Part shown: piece by piece, positions 1 to 5,485 of the stretch
How the letters are laid out: the number at the start of each line of letters is the position of its first letter
Position numbering within the stretch: the first letter of the stretch is position 1
Origin: Fusobacterium_C sp036516095
Lineage (GTDB): Bacteria; Fusobacteriota; Fusobacteriia; Fusobacteriales; Fusobacteriaceae
Direction of reading: 5' to 3'
NCBI RefSeq assembly: GCF_036516095.1
Contig: NZ_DATBUM010000108.1
Span: forward strand, 1 to 5,485
Length of the DNA stretch: 5,485 nucleotides
Program-made: the position numbers and the translations under genes
Notes under the pieces: generated by a model
Told to the model about the DNA's origin: nothing
The model's input: the letters and a program-made list of their open reading frames with translations, nothing else
Databases searched by the model: none

Positions 1-2539
1 CTAAGGTAGATTTATCGTGTCCATCCACTTTCTCTAATTGTGTTTTGCTCGGATCCTTTACTTCAATGTGATTTAATCTCTTAAGAGCTTCTTCTTTTGC
101 TTCCGGTACTGGTACTGCTTCTTTTAAAGTTTCTACAGGAGCTGTCTTAGGAGCTTCTGCTATTAAGGCTGATGTATCTGAAACTTGAATTGCTTGTTCT
201 AATATTGTTTTTTCTACCTTAGGTTGTCCTTGAATACCCACTGAAGTTCCTTCCGGAGTCGCAGTAAGTGCCATAGGAGCTGACACAGTAGTCGCCGGTT
301 GTGACACCGGTGTTATAACAGGAGTTCCTGTTGAAGAAATCATCGCTGCTGGAACTGCTGCTTTCAATTCCTTAGGTGAGACCTCTGTTGCTGGTTCAAA
401 TACTGTTGGTAAAGGAGAATCCTCTGTCGTAACTGCTGGTACAGCAGATGTTATGGCAGCTGGTACTGGAGTCGCCTCTCCTGCCCCATGAATACCTACT
501 GGAGCTTTTTCTGATGTTGTAAGAGCTATAGGAGCTGATTTTACTGCTGGTTCTAACACTGGTGTTGGAGCAGGAGACACTAGAGCTGCCGGTGCTGGTG
601 TTGTAGATACTGTAACAGCTTCTGAGATTAGATGTTCTGACACAGAAGATGATTTTATAGACAATGGAGTTACAGCAGCAGATTCTGATGTTAAAGCTGC
701 TACTGCCGGTACAATTGCTGGTGATAAAATTGGTACAGGAGTAGGCATTGCTGTGATAGCTAGCGGTTTTGGAACTTCTTCCATAGAAGTAGTTTGAGCC
801 AATACTTTTGGAGTTTCCGCTTCTTCTTTCAGTAATACAGGAACTGCCTCTGAAGTTGCCGCTACAGCACTTTCTCCCCCTCTTTCTGCTTCCTCAAGAA
901 CATCTTGTGGAATTTCTTCATATTCAGTACTACTACTAGAACTACTTCTAAACGTTCGAGGTATCAATCCATTCGGTTGATATCCATCCATAGTAATATT
1001 TTTATTGACTTTGTTTATATCCGCTTCTGTAACATCTTCCTCTGTTACTTCCTCTTCTTCAAGATTATATCCATCTTCCGTTTTTTCAGGAGCCTTATAA
1101 ACAGCTGGAATTACCGGTGTGTTGTCTTCTATATCTTCTTCAGGAATTTTTTCAAATTCATTTCCGGAAGTAGTTGTTAATTTAACACTTCTAGGAGTTA
1201 ACACAGAAGAAGATAAATCTTTCACATCAATTTCTCCTGTTTGCTTATCAATTGAAATAGCATTCTTTTTCTGTTCACTGGAATACTGTACTCCATAGAA
1301 TCCACTGTCATCAGCTCTCATTAAAATTTGATTTCCATGCATAGATCCAAGACCGGAAGTGGAAATATAAGAGACTGAGGAAGAATCTGGGGTACCGGAA
1401 CTCAATAAAGCGATTGGAGCCGGTATATCATTTTTTGGATGATTTGCTTCTTGCGAAGCTTCTTCCACCTTTATTTTTTCTTTTACTTCTTCCAATCTTT
1501 TTTCAATTGTTTCAATTTTTTCTTCTAATTCTTTGATTTTCTTTTCATCTTCCTGTTTCTCTCTTTCTAATCTTTCTTGTTCTTGTTGTTCTTGTTCTTT
1601 TTTTAGCCTTTCTCTTTCCTGCTTCTCTCTTTCTAATCTTTCTTGTTCTTGTTGTTCTTGTTCTTTTTTTAGCCTTTCTCTTTCCTGTTTCTCTCTTTCT
1701 AATCTTTCTCTTTCTTCTTCTAGACGTCTTTTCTCTTCTTCTAATTTTTTCGTATTAGCACTAATCCCATCTTTTATTGTCCATCCCACTGTTTGACCTG
1801 AATAATAGGTATTATTATCTTTCTTTCCTTTATGGGTTGCCCCTTGAGATTGACCTTTGTCACCGCCAAACAAATGAACTTCATCTGTTTCCCCTTTCGG
1901 TATTTCTCTTGATAAGATATCTTTATTTGCCCAATCCCGGTCATTCACATACATAACATGATCAACACCATAATAAGTTATTCCATTCACATTAATCCCA
2001 TTCTCGTTAGCAAAAATTAGATCCACATTAAATGGTCCGTTGATATTTTTGTCATCGGTTCTTACCTCTAGATTCCCTATTAAATTAGTATTATTCTCAC
2101 CAGTAATTTCACTAATAATCAAAGTCGCTTTTTCACCAGAAGCATAATTTCTGTTCCCTTTAACTTCCTTAAACCCTAACGGGTCTTCTCCAAAAACTCC
2201 CATATCTTGATCAGTATTATTAAATAGAATCTTCGCTCCTTGTCCCTGCATATTAAAAACATCATACTCATTATGAGAAATTCCGTTAGTATCTGGTTTA
2301 TTGATATCAACAATAATACCGTTATTTCTGGTATCTTTATGAATCCCTATACTCTGATCTTTTGGTTTAATATCCACATAATCTTTTTTCAATGATTCTG
2401 TTTGCAGTGTTTCTAACTCCTCCGTTGCATACCCAACACCACCATTAATCAAAAAAGAGACGATTACTGCTAATGTGATTCTTTTCCTTTCTTTCCAATT
2501 CTGTTTTAATAATCTTTCTGTCTTCTGTAAAAGATTCAT
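1..2539 (-). CDS. Two-partner secretion exoprotein (TpsA, haemagglutinin-like), N-terminal 846 residues; 3' end outside window
   Basis: The frame is open from ATG at 2537-2539 to the left edge with no stop. Residues 1-38 look like a signal peptide with a long basic n-region (many K/R to residue 20), a hydrophobic core (ITLAVIVSFLI) and a likely cut after GVGYA. Residues about 55-257 match the TPS/haemagglutination-activity domain: NGISHNEYDVFNM (85-97), then NNTNLIGNLEV (149-159) and FANENGINVNG (176-186), the counterpart of the family's NPNGI motif. In this family the domain is recognised by TpsB POTRA domains after Sec export. Residues 263-362 are an E/R/K/Q-rich helix ending in clean heptads (I335, L338, I342, I345, L349, V352, I356). 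Residues 462-510 are acidic, and about 560-812 are a P/A/V/T/S-rich region with degenerate repeats. No cysteine was found. No FHA beta-helix repeats are visible. It lies 22 nt after the tpsB stop, so co-transcription is likely. Adhesin or toxin role cannot be decided without the C-terminus. Confidence 0.9.
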   Translation of the reverse strand, partial: MNLLQKTERLLKQNWKERKRITLAVIVSFLINGGVGYATEELETLQTESLKKDYVDIKPKDQSIGIHKDTRNNGIIVDINKPDTNGISHNEYDVFNMQGQGAKILFNNTDQDMGVFGEDPLGFKEVKGNRNYASGEKATLIISEITGENNTNLIGNLEVRTDDKNINGPFNVDLIFANENGINVNGITYYGVDHVMYVNDRDWANKDILSREIPKGETDEVHLFGGDKGQSQGATHKGKKDNNTYYSGQTVGWTIKDGISANTKKLEEEKRRLEEERERLEREKQERERLKKEQEQQEQERLEREKQERERLKKEQEQQEQERLEREKQEDEKKIKELEEKIETIEKRLEEVKEKIKVEEASQEANHPKNDIPAPIALLSSGTPDSSSVSYISTSGLGSMHGNQILMRADDSGFYGVQYSSEQKKNAISIDKQTGEIDVKDLSSSVLTPRSVKLTTTSGNEFEKIPEEDIEDNTPVIPAVYKAPEKTEDGYNLEEEEVTEEDVTEADINKVNKNITMDGYQPNGLIPRTFRSSSSSSTEYEEIPQDVLEEAERGGESAVAATSEAVPVLLKEEAETPKVLAQTTSMEEVPKPLAITAMPTPVPILSPAIVPAVAALTSESAAVTPLSIKSSSVSEHLISEAVTVSTTPAPAALVSPAPTPVLEPAVKSAPIALTTSEKAPVGIHGAGEATPVPAAITSAVPAVTTEDSPLPTVFEPATEVSPKELKAAVPAAMISSTGTPVITPVSQPATTVSAPMALTATPEGTSVGIQGQPKVEKTILEQAIQVSDTSALIAEAPKTAPVETLKEAVPVPEAKEEALKRLNHIEVKDPSKTQLEKVDGHDKSTL
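215..577 (-). repeat. Diverged protein repeat in the Pro/Ala-rich region of TpsA
   Basis: Two related segments about 85 residues apart share a pattern of TPV, then PA, then SAP[IM]AL, then VGI[HQ]G. Copy one is at residues about 655-690 (SAPIALTTSEKAPVGIHG; positions 470-577). Copy two is at about 740-775 (SAPMALTATPEGTSVGIQG; positions 215-322). A weaker echo (PAPIALLSSGTPDSSS) is at residues 373-388. The DNA is clearly diverged, so this is an old duplication. The surrounding sequence is low-complexity P/A/V/T/S, as in extended stalk or wall-spanning linkers. Function is not known. Confidence 0.6.
1553..1709 (-). repeat. 66-bp tandem repeat (2.4 copies) encoding a charged helix in TpsA
   Basis: Copies lie at 1553-1618 and 1619-1684, with a 25-bp partial third copy at 1685-1709. 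The two full copies differ by one base that I can see (T at 1556, C at 1622), which is silent (AAA/AAG lysine). Each encodes 22 residues beginning ERLEREKQERE and continuing RLKKEQEQQEQ, at residues 278-299 and 300-321, with a partial copy at 322-330. The unit is a whole number of codons, so gain or loss of copies keeps the frame and only changes rod length. Each copy carries an A7 run on the coding strand (1598-1604 and 1664-1670). The near identity suggests recent duplication or ongoing homogenisation. Confidence 0.95.
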
Positions 2540-2551
2540 TTAATTACTCTA

Positions 2552-2558
2552 CTCCCCT
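2552..2558 (-). promoter_or_regulatory. Probable ribosome binding site of tpsA, long spacing
   Basis: The 22-nt gap between the tpsB stop and the tpsA ATG contains AGGGGAG, 12 nt before the start codon, which is longer than the usual 5-9 nt. A weaker GAG at 2547-2549 sits at 7 nt. The spacing may lower tpsA initiation or make it depend on coupling to tpsB translation. The ATG itself is supported by the signal peptide that follows it. Confidence 0.55.
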
Positions 2559-2561
2559 CTC

Positions 2562-4277
2562 CTAAAAAGAATATCCTAAATTAAAGGAAACTACTCTTCC
2601 TTCGTTTTTCTGATTTCGTGCTAATTTTAATGCTTTTCCATATAACAAAGATCCATGTATTCCGGCTTTTTGAAATTTCATTCCATATGCAAATCCTACA
2701 ATACTCTCATGGGATTTAGCTCCTCTGTCTCTAACTCTTCCCATATCCAATCCGATAAATGGCTGGAAAGCAGAAAGAATAGCATGCTTCTTTTGTGAAA
2801 AATGATATGTTAAGGTATTGTTCAAATACATTCCTTTTTCCCCGGAAATAGAATTCTTTTTGAATCCCCTTACGGTATAGTCATCTCCAATGCTCATTTT
2901 GTTAATATCCAACAAAATATCTTTCGAATACGCTGCAGCAAAACTGGTTTTATATTCAAGCATATCTTCATTTGTTAATAGAAAATATCTTCTCCAATCT
3001 GCATTGAAAGTATACTTTTTAAATTCTTTTTTGGGTAAATTTCCCTTTGTATATTTATCTCCTTCTGAGCCAAGCCAAGGAAATCCTTCTTCATATTGTG
3101 CTCCTAAATACAAGCTTCCTCCGAATATCTTATCAGAATAATTTAATCCGACTCCCCCGGTTGTATATGTCTTACTATTAATTTTAATTTTTTCTCCATT
3201 GATAAAGGTATTATTTTTTCTTTGATTCAAGAAAATATATCCTGTCAATTTATTGGTTTTTCCTCTTTGTAATACTCTTGAAAGTTTAAATCGATTCTTG
3301 ATTGTTTTACTATCTCGTATGATTTCCCTTGCATTTCCTTGTACTACATTGTGGTTCTTCATGACATTAAAACCATAAGTGAATTTATAATATCCATACG
3401 GAATATTATAGGAAAAATCATAAACTTCTTCTTTATGCTTCGATTGCTCTTTTCCAAGCTTTGTCGTATAGGAAAGGGAAAGAGAATCATTGACAGGAAG
3501 AAAACTTCTTCCATCGTAACTCACATTTAATTTTCTTCTATCTTTTTCAAAAGGGCTATTATCATAAGTAGCTCCTACATTTCCAAATACTCTCTTTTGA
3601 TGAATAATGATATCGGAATATCCTTCCTTTTCGGTGGCAACAATTTCAATTTGGTTTTCTTTTCCTCCCATGTTCAGATTTTCAACCGCTTGGTCTAAAT
3701 CTCTCATATTTAATACTTTATTCTTGTATCCCGGAAAAGCAAATTCGATTTCCATCTTATCTCTTAGCGTTTTCTCTTTTCGATTTGCAAAATAGATATC
3801 TCGTATTTTTCCCGCTTTAATATTCAAAGTAATATTCCCCTGATAAATATTCCCACTGTGAAAAGTAACCAAACTTGTAGCATATCCCTTTGATGACAAA
3901 TACTTAGATAAATAAGAAATCAACTCCTGTATACTTTTCTCTGTCATTTCTTTTTGTAAGTAAGTATCCGCCTCCTTCTTTAACTTTCTTTTTAAAGGAT
4001 GTTCTCCCTCTAAAGTAATTTGTTTAAAGATGGATTTAATTCCTCCCAGATTCAAATCGGATTCTTTTTTCACAATGTCTTCTCTTTGAATAATAGCTTC
4101 TTTTGCTGAAACTTCCTCCAATCCCTCCTCTCTCTCCAACAAATTTTTCCTATTTTCTTCTATGGTTTCATTTCTATTCAAGCCCTGCCTCGTATCGGAC
4201 CAGGTATAAGAATAAAAAATGAAAAATAAACTAAAGAAGAAAATGATTTTTTTCTTGTACTTCATTTGTTTATTCAT
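2562..4277 (-). CDS. Two-partner secretion outer-membrane transporter (TpsB, FhaC/ShlB family)
   Basis: A 571-residue protein, the usual length for TpsB. A signal peptide is seen at about 1-27 (KYKKK followed by a Phe-rich hydrophobic stretch). Residues 28-80 are a charged, probably helical linker, like the FhaC H1 plug region. The first POTRA is about 82-157, with the family-typical KGYATSLV near 130-137. The second POTRA is about 158-228 and carries the hallmark VLNMRDLDQAVENLN (188-202). A 16-strand-type beta barrel is expected from about 229 to 571. The loop-6 signature VRGF is at 469-472 (IGDDYTVRGF), and its barrel-wall partner is probably FIGLDMGRV with D511 (507-515). The protein ends in Phe, the C-terminal signal for BAM-mediated insertion. 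ATG 4277 is preferred over Met5 because AGGAG lies 6 nt upstream. By family knowledge it exports the product of the next gene across the outer membrane without ATP. Confidence 0.95.
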   Translation of the reverse strand: MNKQMKYKKKIIFFFSLFFIFYSYTWSDTRQGLNRNETIEENRKNLLEREEGLEEVSAKEAIIQREDIVKKESDLNLGGIKSIFKQITLEGEHPLKRKLKKEADTYLQKEMTEKSIQELISYLSKYLSSKGYATSLVTFHSGNIYQGNITLNIKAGKIRDIYFANRKEKTLRDKMEIEFAFPGYKNKVLNMRDLDQAVENLNMGGKENQIEIVATEKEGYSDIIIHQKRVFGNVGATYDNSPFEKDRRKLNVSYDGRSFLPVNDSLSLSYTTKLGKEQSKHKEEVYDFSYNIPYGYYKFTYGFNVMKNHNVVQGNAREIIRDSKTIKNRFKLSRVLQRGKTNKLTGYIFLNQRKNNTFINGEKIKINSKTYTTGGVGLNYSDKIFGGSLYLGAQYEEGFPWLGSEGDKYTKGNLPKKEFKKYTFNADWRRYFLLTNEDMLEYKTSFAAAYSKDILLDINKMSIGDDYTVRGFKKNSISGEKGMYLNNTLTYHFSQKKHAILSAFQPFIGLDMGRVRDRGAKSHESIVGFAYGMKFQKAGIHGSLLYGKALKLARNQKNEGRVVSFNLGYSF

Positions 4278-4308
4278 TTTTCTCTCCTCTTAAAATAATA
4301 GGTTTCAT
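4270..4308 (-). other. Possible 12-codon leader ORF overlapping the tpsB start
   Basis: An ATG at 4306-4308 opens a 12-codon frame (MKPIILRGEKNE) whose TAA at 4270-4272 lies just inside tpsB, giving the arrangement ATGAATAA. It runs through the tpsB Shine-Dalgarno site. No Shine-Dalgarno site of its own is visible, and in AT-rich leaders such short frames arise by chance, so translation is doubtful. If translated it could couple or dampen tpsB initiation. Confidence 0.2.
4284..4288 (-). promoter_or_regulatory. Ribosome binding site of tpsB
   Basis: AGGAG within AAGAGGAGAG, 6 nt before ATG 4277. It is a near-ideal Shine-Dalgarno site and decides the start of tpsB in favour of Met1 over Met5. 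Confidence 0.85.
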
Positions 4309-4386
4309 TTATATAAAGTAAAATATAAAAAACTTTCTAAAGTCTAACAAATATTTTTTATAAATTTATATTTTTATCAATTTAAA

Positions 4387-4398
4387 AACACAAGTGTT
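4387..4398. promoter_or_regulatory. Short dyad at the predicted transcription start (possible operator)
   Basis: AACAC-AA-GTGTT is an inverted repeat with 5-bp arms and a 2-bp centre. It abuts the -10 element and spans the predicted start site. The position would suit a repressor, but the arms are short and no regulator is identified. Confidence 0.3.
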
Positions 4399-4427
4399 AT
4401 TCTATCATATTGTCAAGATATATTCAA
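4399..4427 (-). promoter_or_regulatory. Sigma-70-type promoter for the tpsB-tpsA operon
   Basis: On the minus strand, TTGAAT (4422-4427) and TAGAAT (4399-4404) are separated by exactly 17 nt, each one or two bases from consensus. A TG one base before the -10 element makes it an extended -10. Transcription would start near 4391, giving an AT-rich leader of about 114 nt before tpsB. It lies downstream of the terminator at 4496-4532, so the operon is probably transcribed separately from the adhesin gene upstream. A TTGACA lies inside the spacer but has no -10 element at proper distance. Confidence 0.65.
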
Positions 4428-4495
4428 GTTTTTTGATAAAAAATATTGAATATTCCTTCTTTTCTTATCACAAGTATCAGATTTCTTTTTTCCAC

Positions 4496-4532
4496 AAAAA
4501 TAGCCCTCTATGATAATCCCATAGAAGGCTAT
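4496..4532 (-). terminator. Rho-independent terminator downstream of the trimeric autotransporter gene
   Basis: Read on the minus strand, the arm TAGCCTTCTATG (4520-4531) pairs with CATAGAGGGCTA (4501-4512) around a 7-nt loop. All 12 pairs form, with one G-U wobble, and an extra A-T pair closes at 4500/4532. A run of U (4496-4500) follows directly. The plus-strand reading has a C-A mismatch and no T tract, so it acts on minus-strand transcripts. It sits about 180 nt after the adhesin stop and before the tpsB promoter, separating the two units. Confidence 0.85.
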
Positions 4533-4543
4533 CTATTGAAAAC

Positions 4544-4682
4544 TTAAAATTTACAGACTTTTCTCTCCTTTTTCACACACTCATTTTCCAAGATTTTACT
4601 TTTTAAGATAGAAAAGAGGATTTCAGAGACTTCATTTCTAAAATCTCCAAAATTCTCTTTAAAATTTTCTCTATTTTTTCAT
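4544..4682 (-). pseudogene. Cryptic 45-codon reading frame with a one-base disruption (possible gene remnant)
   Basis: Between the adhesin stop and the terminator, one minus-strand frame is open from just after 4682 to a TAA at 4544-4546 and reads like protein: it includes FGDFRNEVSEILFSILKSKI and ends CVKKERKVCKF. It has no ATG in frame. The ATG at 4680-4682 is followed by A6 and then TAG. With five A instead of six it would join the long frame and give 45 codons ending at that TAA. No Shine-Dalgarno site is seen upstream. It has two cysteines, unlike the neighbouring proteins. It may be a decayed small gene, part of a repeated intergenic element, or chance. I do not recognise the product. 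Confidence 0.3.
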
Positions 4683-4713
4683 GTAAATAAGTGCAATAAG
4701 ACACAAGTCTTCA

Positions 4714-5485
4714 CTATCGAGTTCTGAATTTATAAGTAACTCCTCCACCAACTGCATTGTAATGTGGATCTCCGGCTACTCCACTCCATTTTGCGTGAAC
4801 TTTTAAATCATCATTTACTCCATAAGCAACTCCAACAGCAACAGCCTGGTCACCAACATAGTGTCCCACTCCTGCTCCAACTGCAACTTCTCCTGCATTT
4901 ACATTTTGGAAATCTACATTTGACATTGCAACTAACATAGAAGTTCCTTTATTTACTTTCTTATCTAAGTGCTTAATTGCAGAACTGTTTGCTGCGATTG
5001 CTTTCTCTTGCTTTTCTACTTCGTTGGCAAGTTTATTGATGCTTACTCTATTTGCTCCAATTTCATATCCTAAAGCCACATCTGCAACTGCTCTTCTATG
5101 TGATTCTGCTGCAATGTCTTTTTCATTCTTTTCCATCTTGTCTTTAACATTCACACCATCAATTGTTAAGTCACCGTCTACTGATAAATTTCCCTTAACG
5201 GTACTGTCTCCTTTAACAATGGAGTTTCCTCTAACTTTTAAATTTCTATTAAAAGTTCCATTTCCTTTAACATATGAGGTTCCATAAACATATTGATTCT
5301 TATAAACACGCAAATCGTCTTCGATCTCCAAACCACCTCTCATAATAGAATCCCCATTAACCTTGAAATTCCTTCTGACAGAAAAATTTCCTCCAACATG
5401 TGCATTTCTATAAATATATAAATATTTATTAATGGTGGTTGCATCTGCCCCATCTCTTCCATACCCCACATTTCCAGTAACAGCA
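4714..5485 (-). CDS. Trimeric autotransporter adhesin (type Vc, YadA-like), C-terminal part; 5' end outside window
   Basis: The frame is open to the right edge. A GTG at 5467-5469 is in frame, but AVTGN precedes it without a stop and no signal peptide follows, so it is internal. Numbering from that GTG, residues 9-104 form a hexapeptide repeat array. Residues about 108-173 are a coiled-coil stalk (KMEKNEKDIAAE, then INKLANEVEKQEKAIAAN). Residues about 175-190 are the helix entering the pore (GTSMLVAMSNVDFQNV). Residues about 191-248 are the YadA anchor with four strands, rich in small residues (GEVAVGAGVGHYVGD, QAVAVGVAYGVNDD, LKVHAKWSG, NAVGGGVTYKF). Three chains together form the 12-stranded barrel and display the stalk and head outside. 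The terminal aromatic is followed by RTR. The likely role is adhesion; the ligand is unknown. It is transcribed in the same direction as tpsB-tpsA but separated from it by a terminator. Confidence 0.93.
   Translation of the reverse strand, partial: AVTGNVGYGRDGADATTINKYLYIYRNAHVGGNFSVRRNFKVNGDSIMRGGLEIEDDLRVYKNQYVYGTSYVKGNGTFNRNLKVRGNSIVKGDSTVKGNLSVDGDLTIDGVNVKDKMEKNEKDIAAESHRRAVADVALGYEIGANRVSINKLANEVEKQEKAIAANSSAIKHLDKKVNKGTSMLVAMSNVDFQNVNAGEVAVGAGVGHYVGDQAVAVGVAYGVNDDLKVHAKWSGVAGDPHYNAVGGGVTYKFRTR
5158..5445 (-). repeat. Array of 15-16 hexapeptide repeats in the trimeric autotransporter
   Basis: From residue 15 (numbered from the GTG at 5469) to 104 the protein falls into 15 unbroken six-residue units with consensus G-[ND]-[LSF]-x-[VI]-x. 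Examples are GNFSVR, RNFKVN, DDLRVY, RNLKVR, GNSIVK, GDSTVK, GNLSVD and GDLTID. Position 5 is hydrophobic in every unit (mostly V or I, once M, once F), and position 2 is N or D in 12 of 15. DATTIN at 9-14 may be a sixteenth unit. The phase never slips, corresponding to an 18-bp period, although the DNA is diverged. Six-residue periodicity with a buried V/I suggests a beta-solenoid or beta-prism rather than the 14-residue YadA head repeat. Confidence 0.85.

Noticed and set aside
905..1180. Plus-strand open frame of 91 codons
   Set aside because: It lies wholly antisense to tpsA, with a composition (Phe, Ile, Ser) expected from reversed AT-rich coding DNA.
1533..1796. Plus-strand open frame rich in Ser, Cys, Leu and Phe with an internal repeat
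   Set aside because: It is the antisense of the E/R/K/Q-rich tandem repeat of tpsA. Its repetition is inherited from that gene, and it has no plausible start signals.
2890..3795. Three plus-strand open frames (2890-3141, 3339-3530, 3607-3795)
   Set aside because: All are antisense to the well-supported tpsB gene, with no family resemblance.
4325..4350. ACTTT-AG-AAAGT inverted repeat followed by T residues in the tpsB leader
   Set aside because: The loop is too small and the stem is all weak pairs except one, so it is not a credible terminator or attenuator.
4411..4416. TTGACA as the -35 element of the tpsB promoter
   Set aside because: It lies only 6 nt from TAGAAT, and no -10 element is found 16-18 nt downstream. 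TTGAAT at 4422-4427 has the correct 17-nt spacing.
4691..4714. Hairpin AAGAC-TTGT-GTCTT right after the adhesin stop codon
   Set aside because: The stem is only 5 bp and no T tract follows. The hairpin at 4496-4532 is a far better terminator.
5024..5287. Plus-strand frame with repeated PLT/FPLT motifs
   Set aside because: It is antisense to the hexapeptide array and coiled coil. The periodic pattern is the 18-bp period of the real gene.
5467..5469. GTG as the start codon of the trimeric autotransporter
   Set aside because: The frame continues upstream to the window edge without a stop, there is no signal peptide after the GTG, and the preceding residues fit a continuing passenger.

Overview
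The window is AT-rich DNA whose real genes all read from the minus strand. It encodes two different type V (autotransporter-like) surface systems of a diderm bacterium. The low-GC codon use (AAA, GAA, TTA and AGA dominate) and the style of these proteins point to Fusobacteriota, most likely a Fusobacterium. That placement is inferred from sequence style, as there is no rRNA or marker gene here.

In transcription order (right to left): positions 5485-4714 hold the C-terminal part of a trimeric autotransporter adhesin (type Vc). It has a run of 15-16 hexapeptide repeats, a coiled-coil stalk and a YadA-like membrane anchor; its 5' end lies outside the window. Positions 4713-4278 are a gene-free interval. 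It contains a 3' region with a cryptic, apparently broken 45-codon reading frame, a strong minus-strand intrinsic terminator (4496-4532), a sigma-70-type promoter (4399-4427) and an AT-rich leader of about 110 nt ending in a good Shine-Dalgarno sequence.

Positions 4277-2562 encode a complete two-partner secretion transporter (TpsB, FhaC/ShlB family). After a 22-nt gap, positions 2539-1 encode the N-terminal 846 residues of its presumed cargo (TpsA), which continues beyond the left edge. The two form an operon: TpsB is the outer-membrane pore that recognises the TPS domain of TpsA and passes it to the cell surface.

The most unusual object is this TpsA. Directly after a TPS domain it has a roughly 100-residue E/R/K/Q helical rod containing a 66-bp tandem repeat that is nearly identical at the DNA level. 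This is followed by an acidic segment and about 250 residues rich in Pro, Ala, Val, Thr and Ser. The usual filamentous-haemagglutinin beta-helix repeats are not seen in the visible part. The second unusual object is the hexapeptide solenoid-like array in the trimeric autotransporter.
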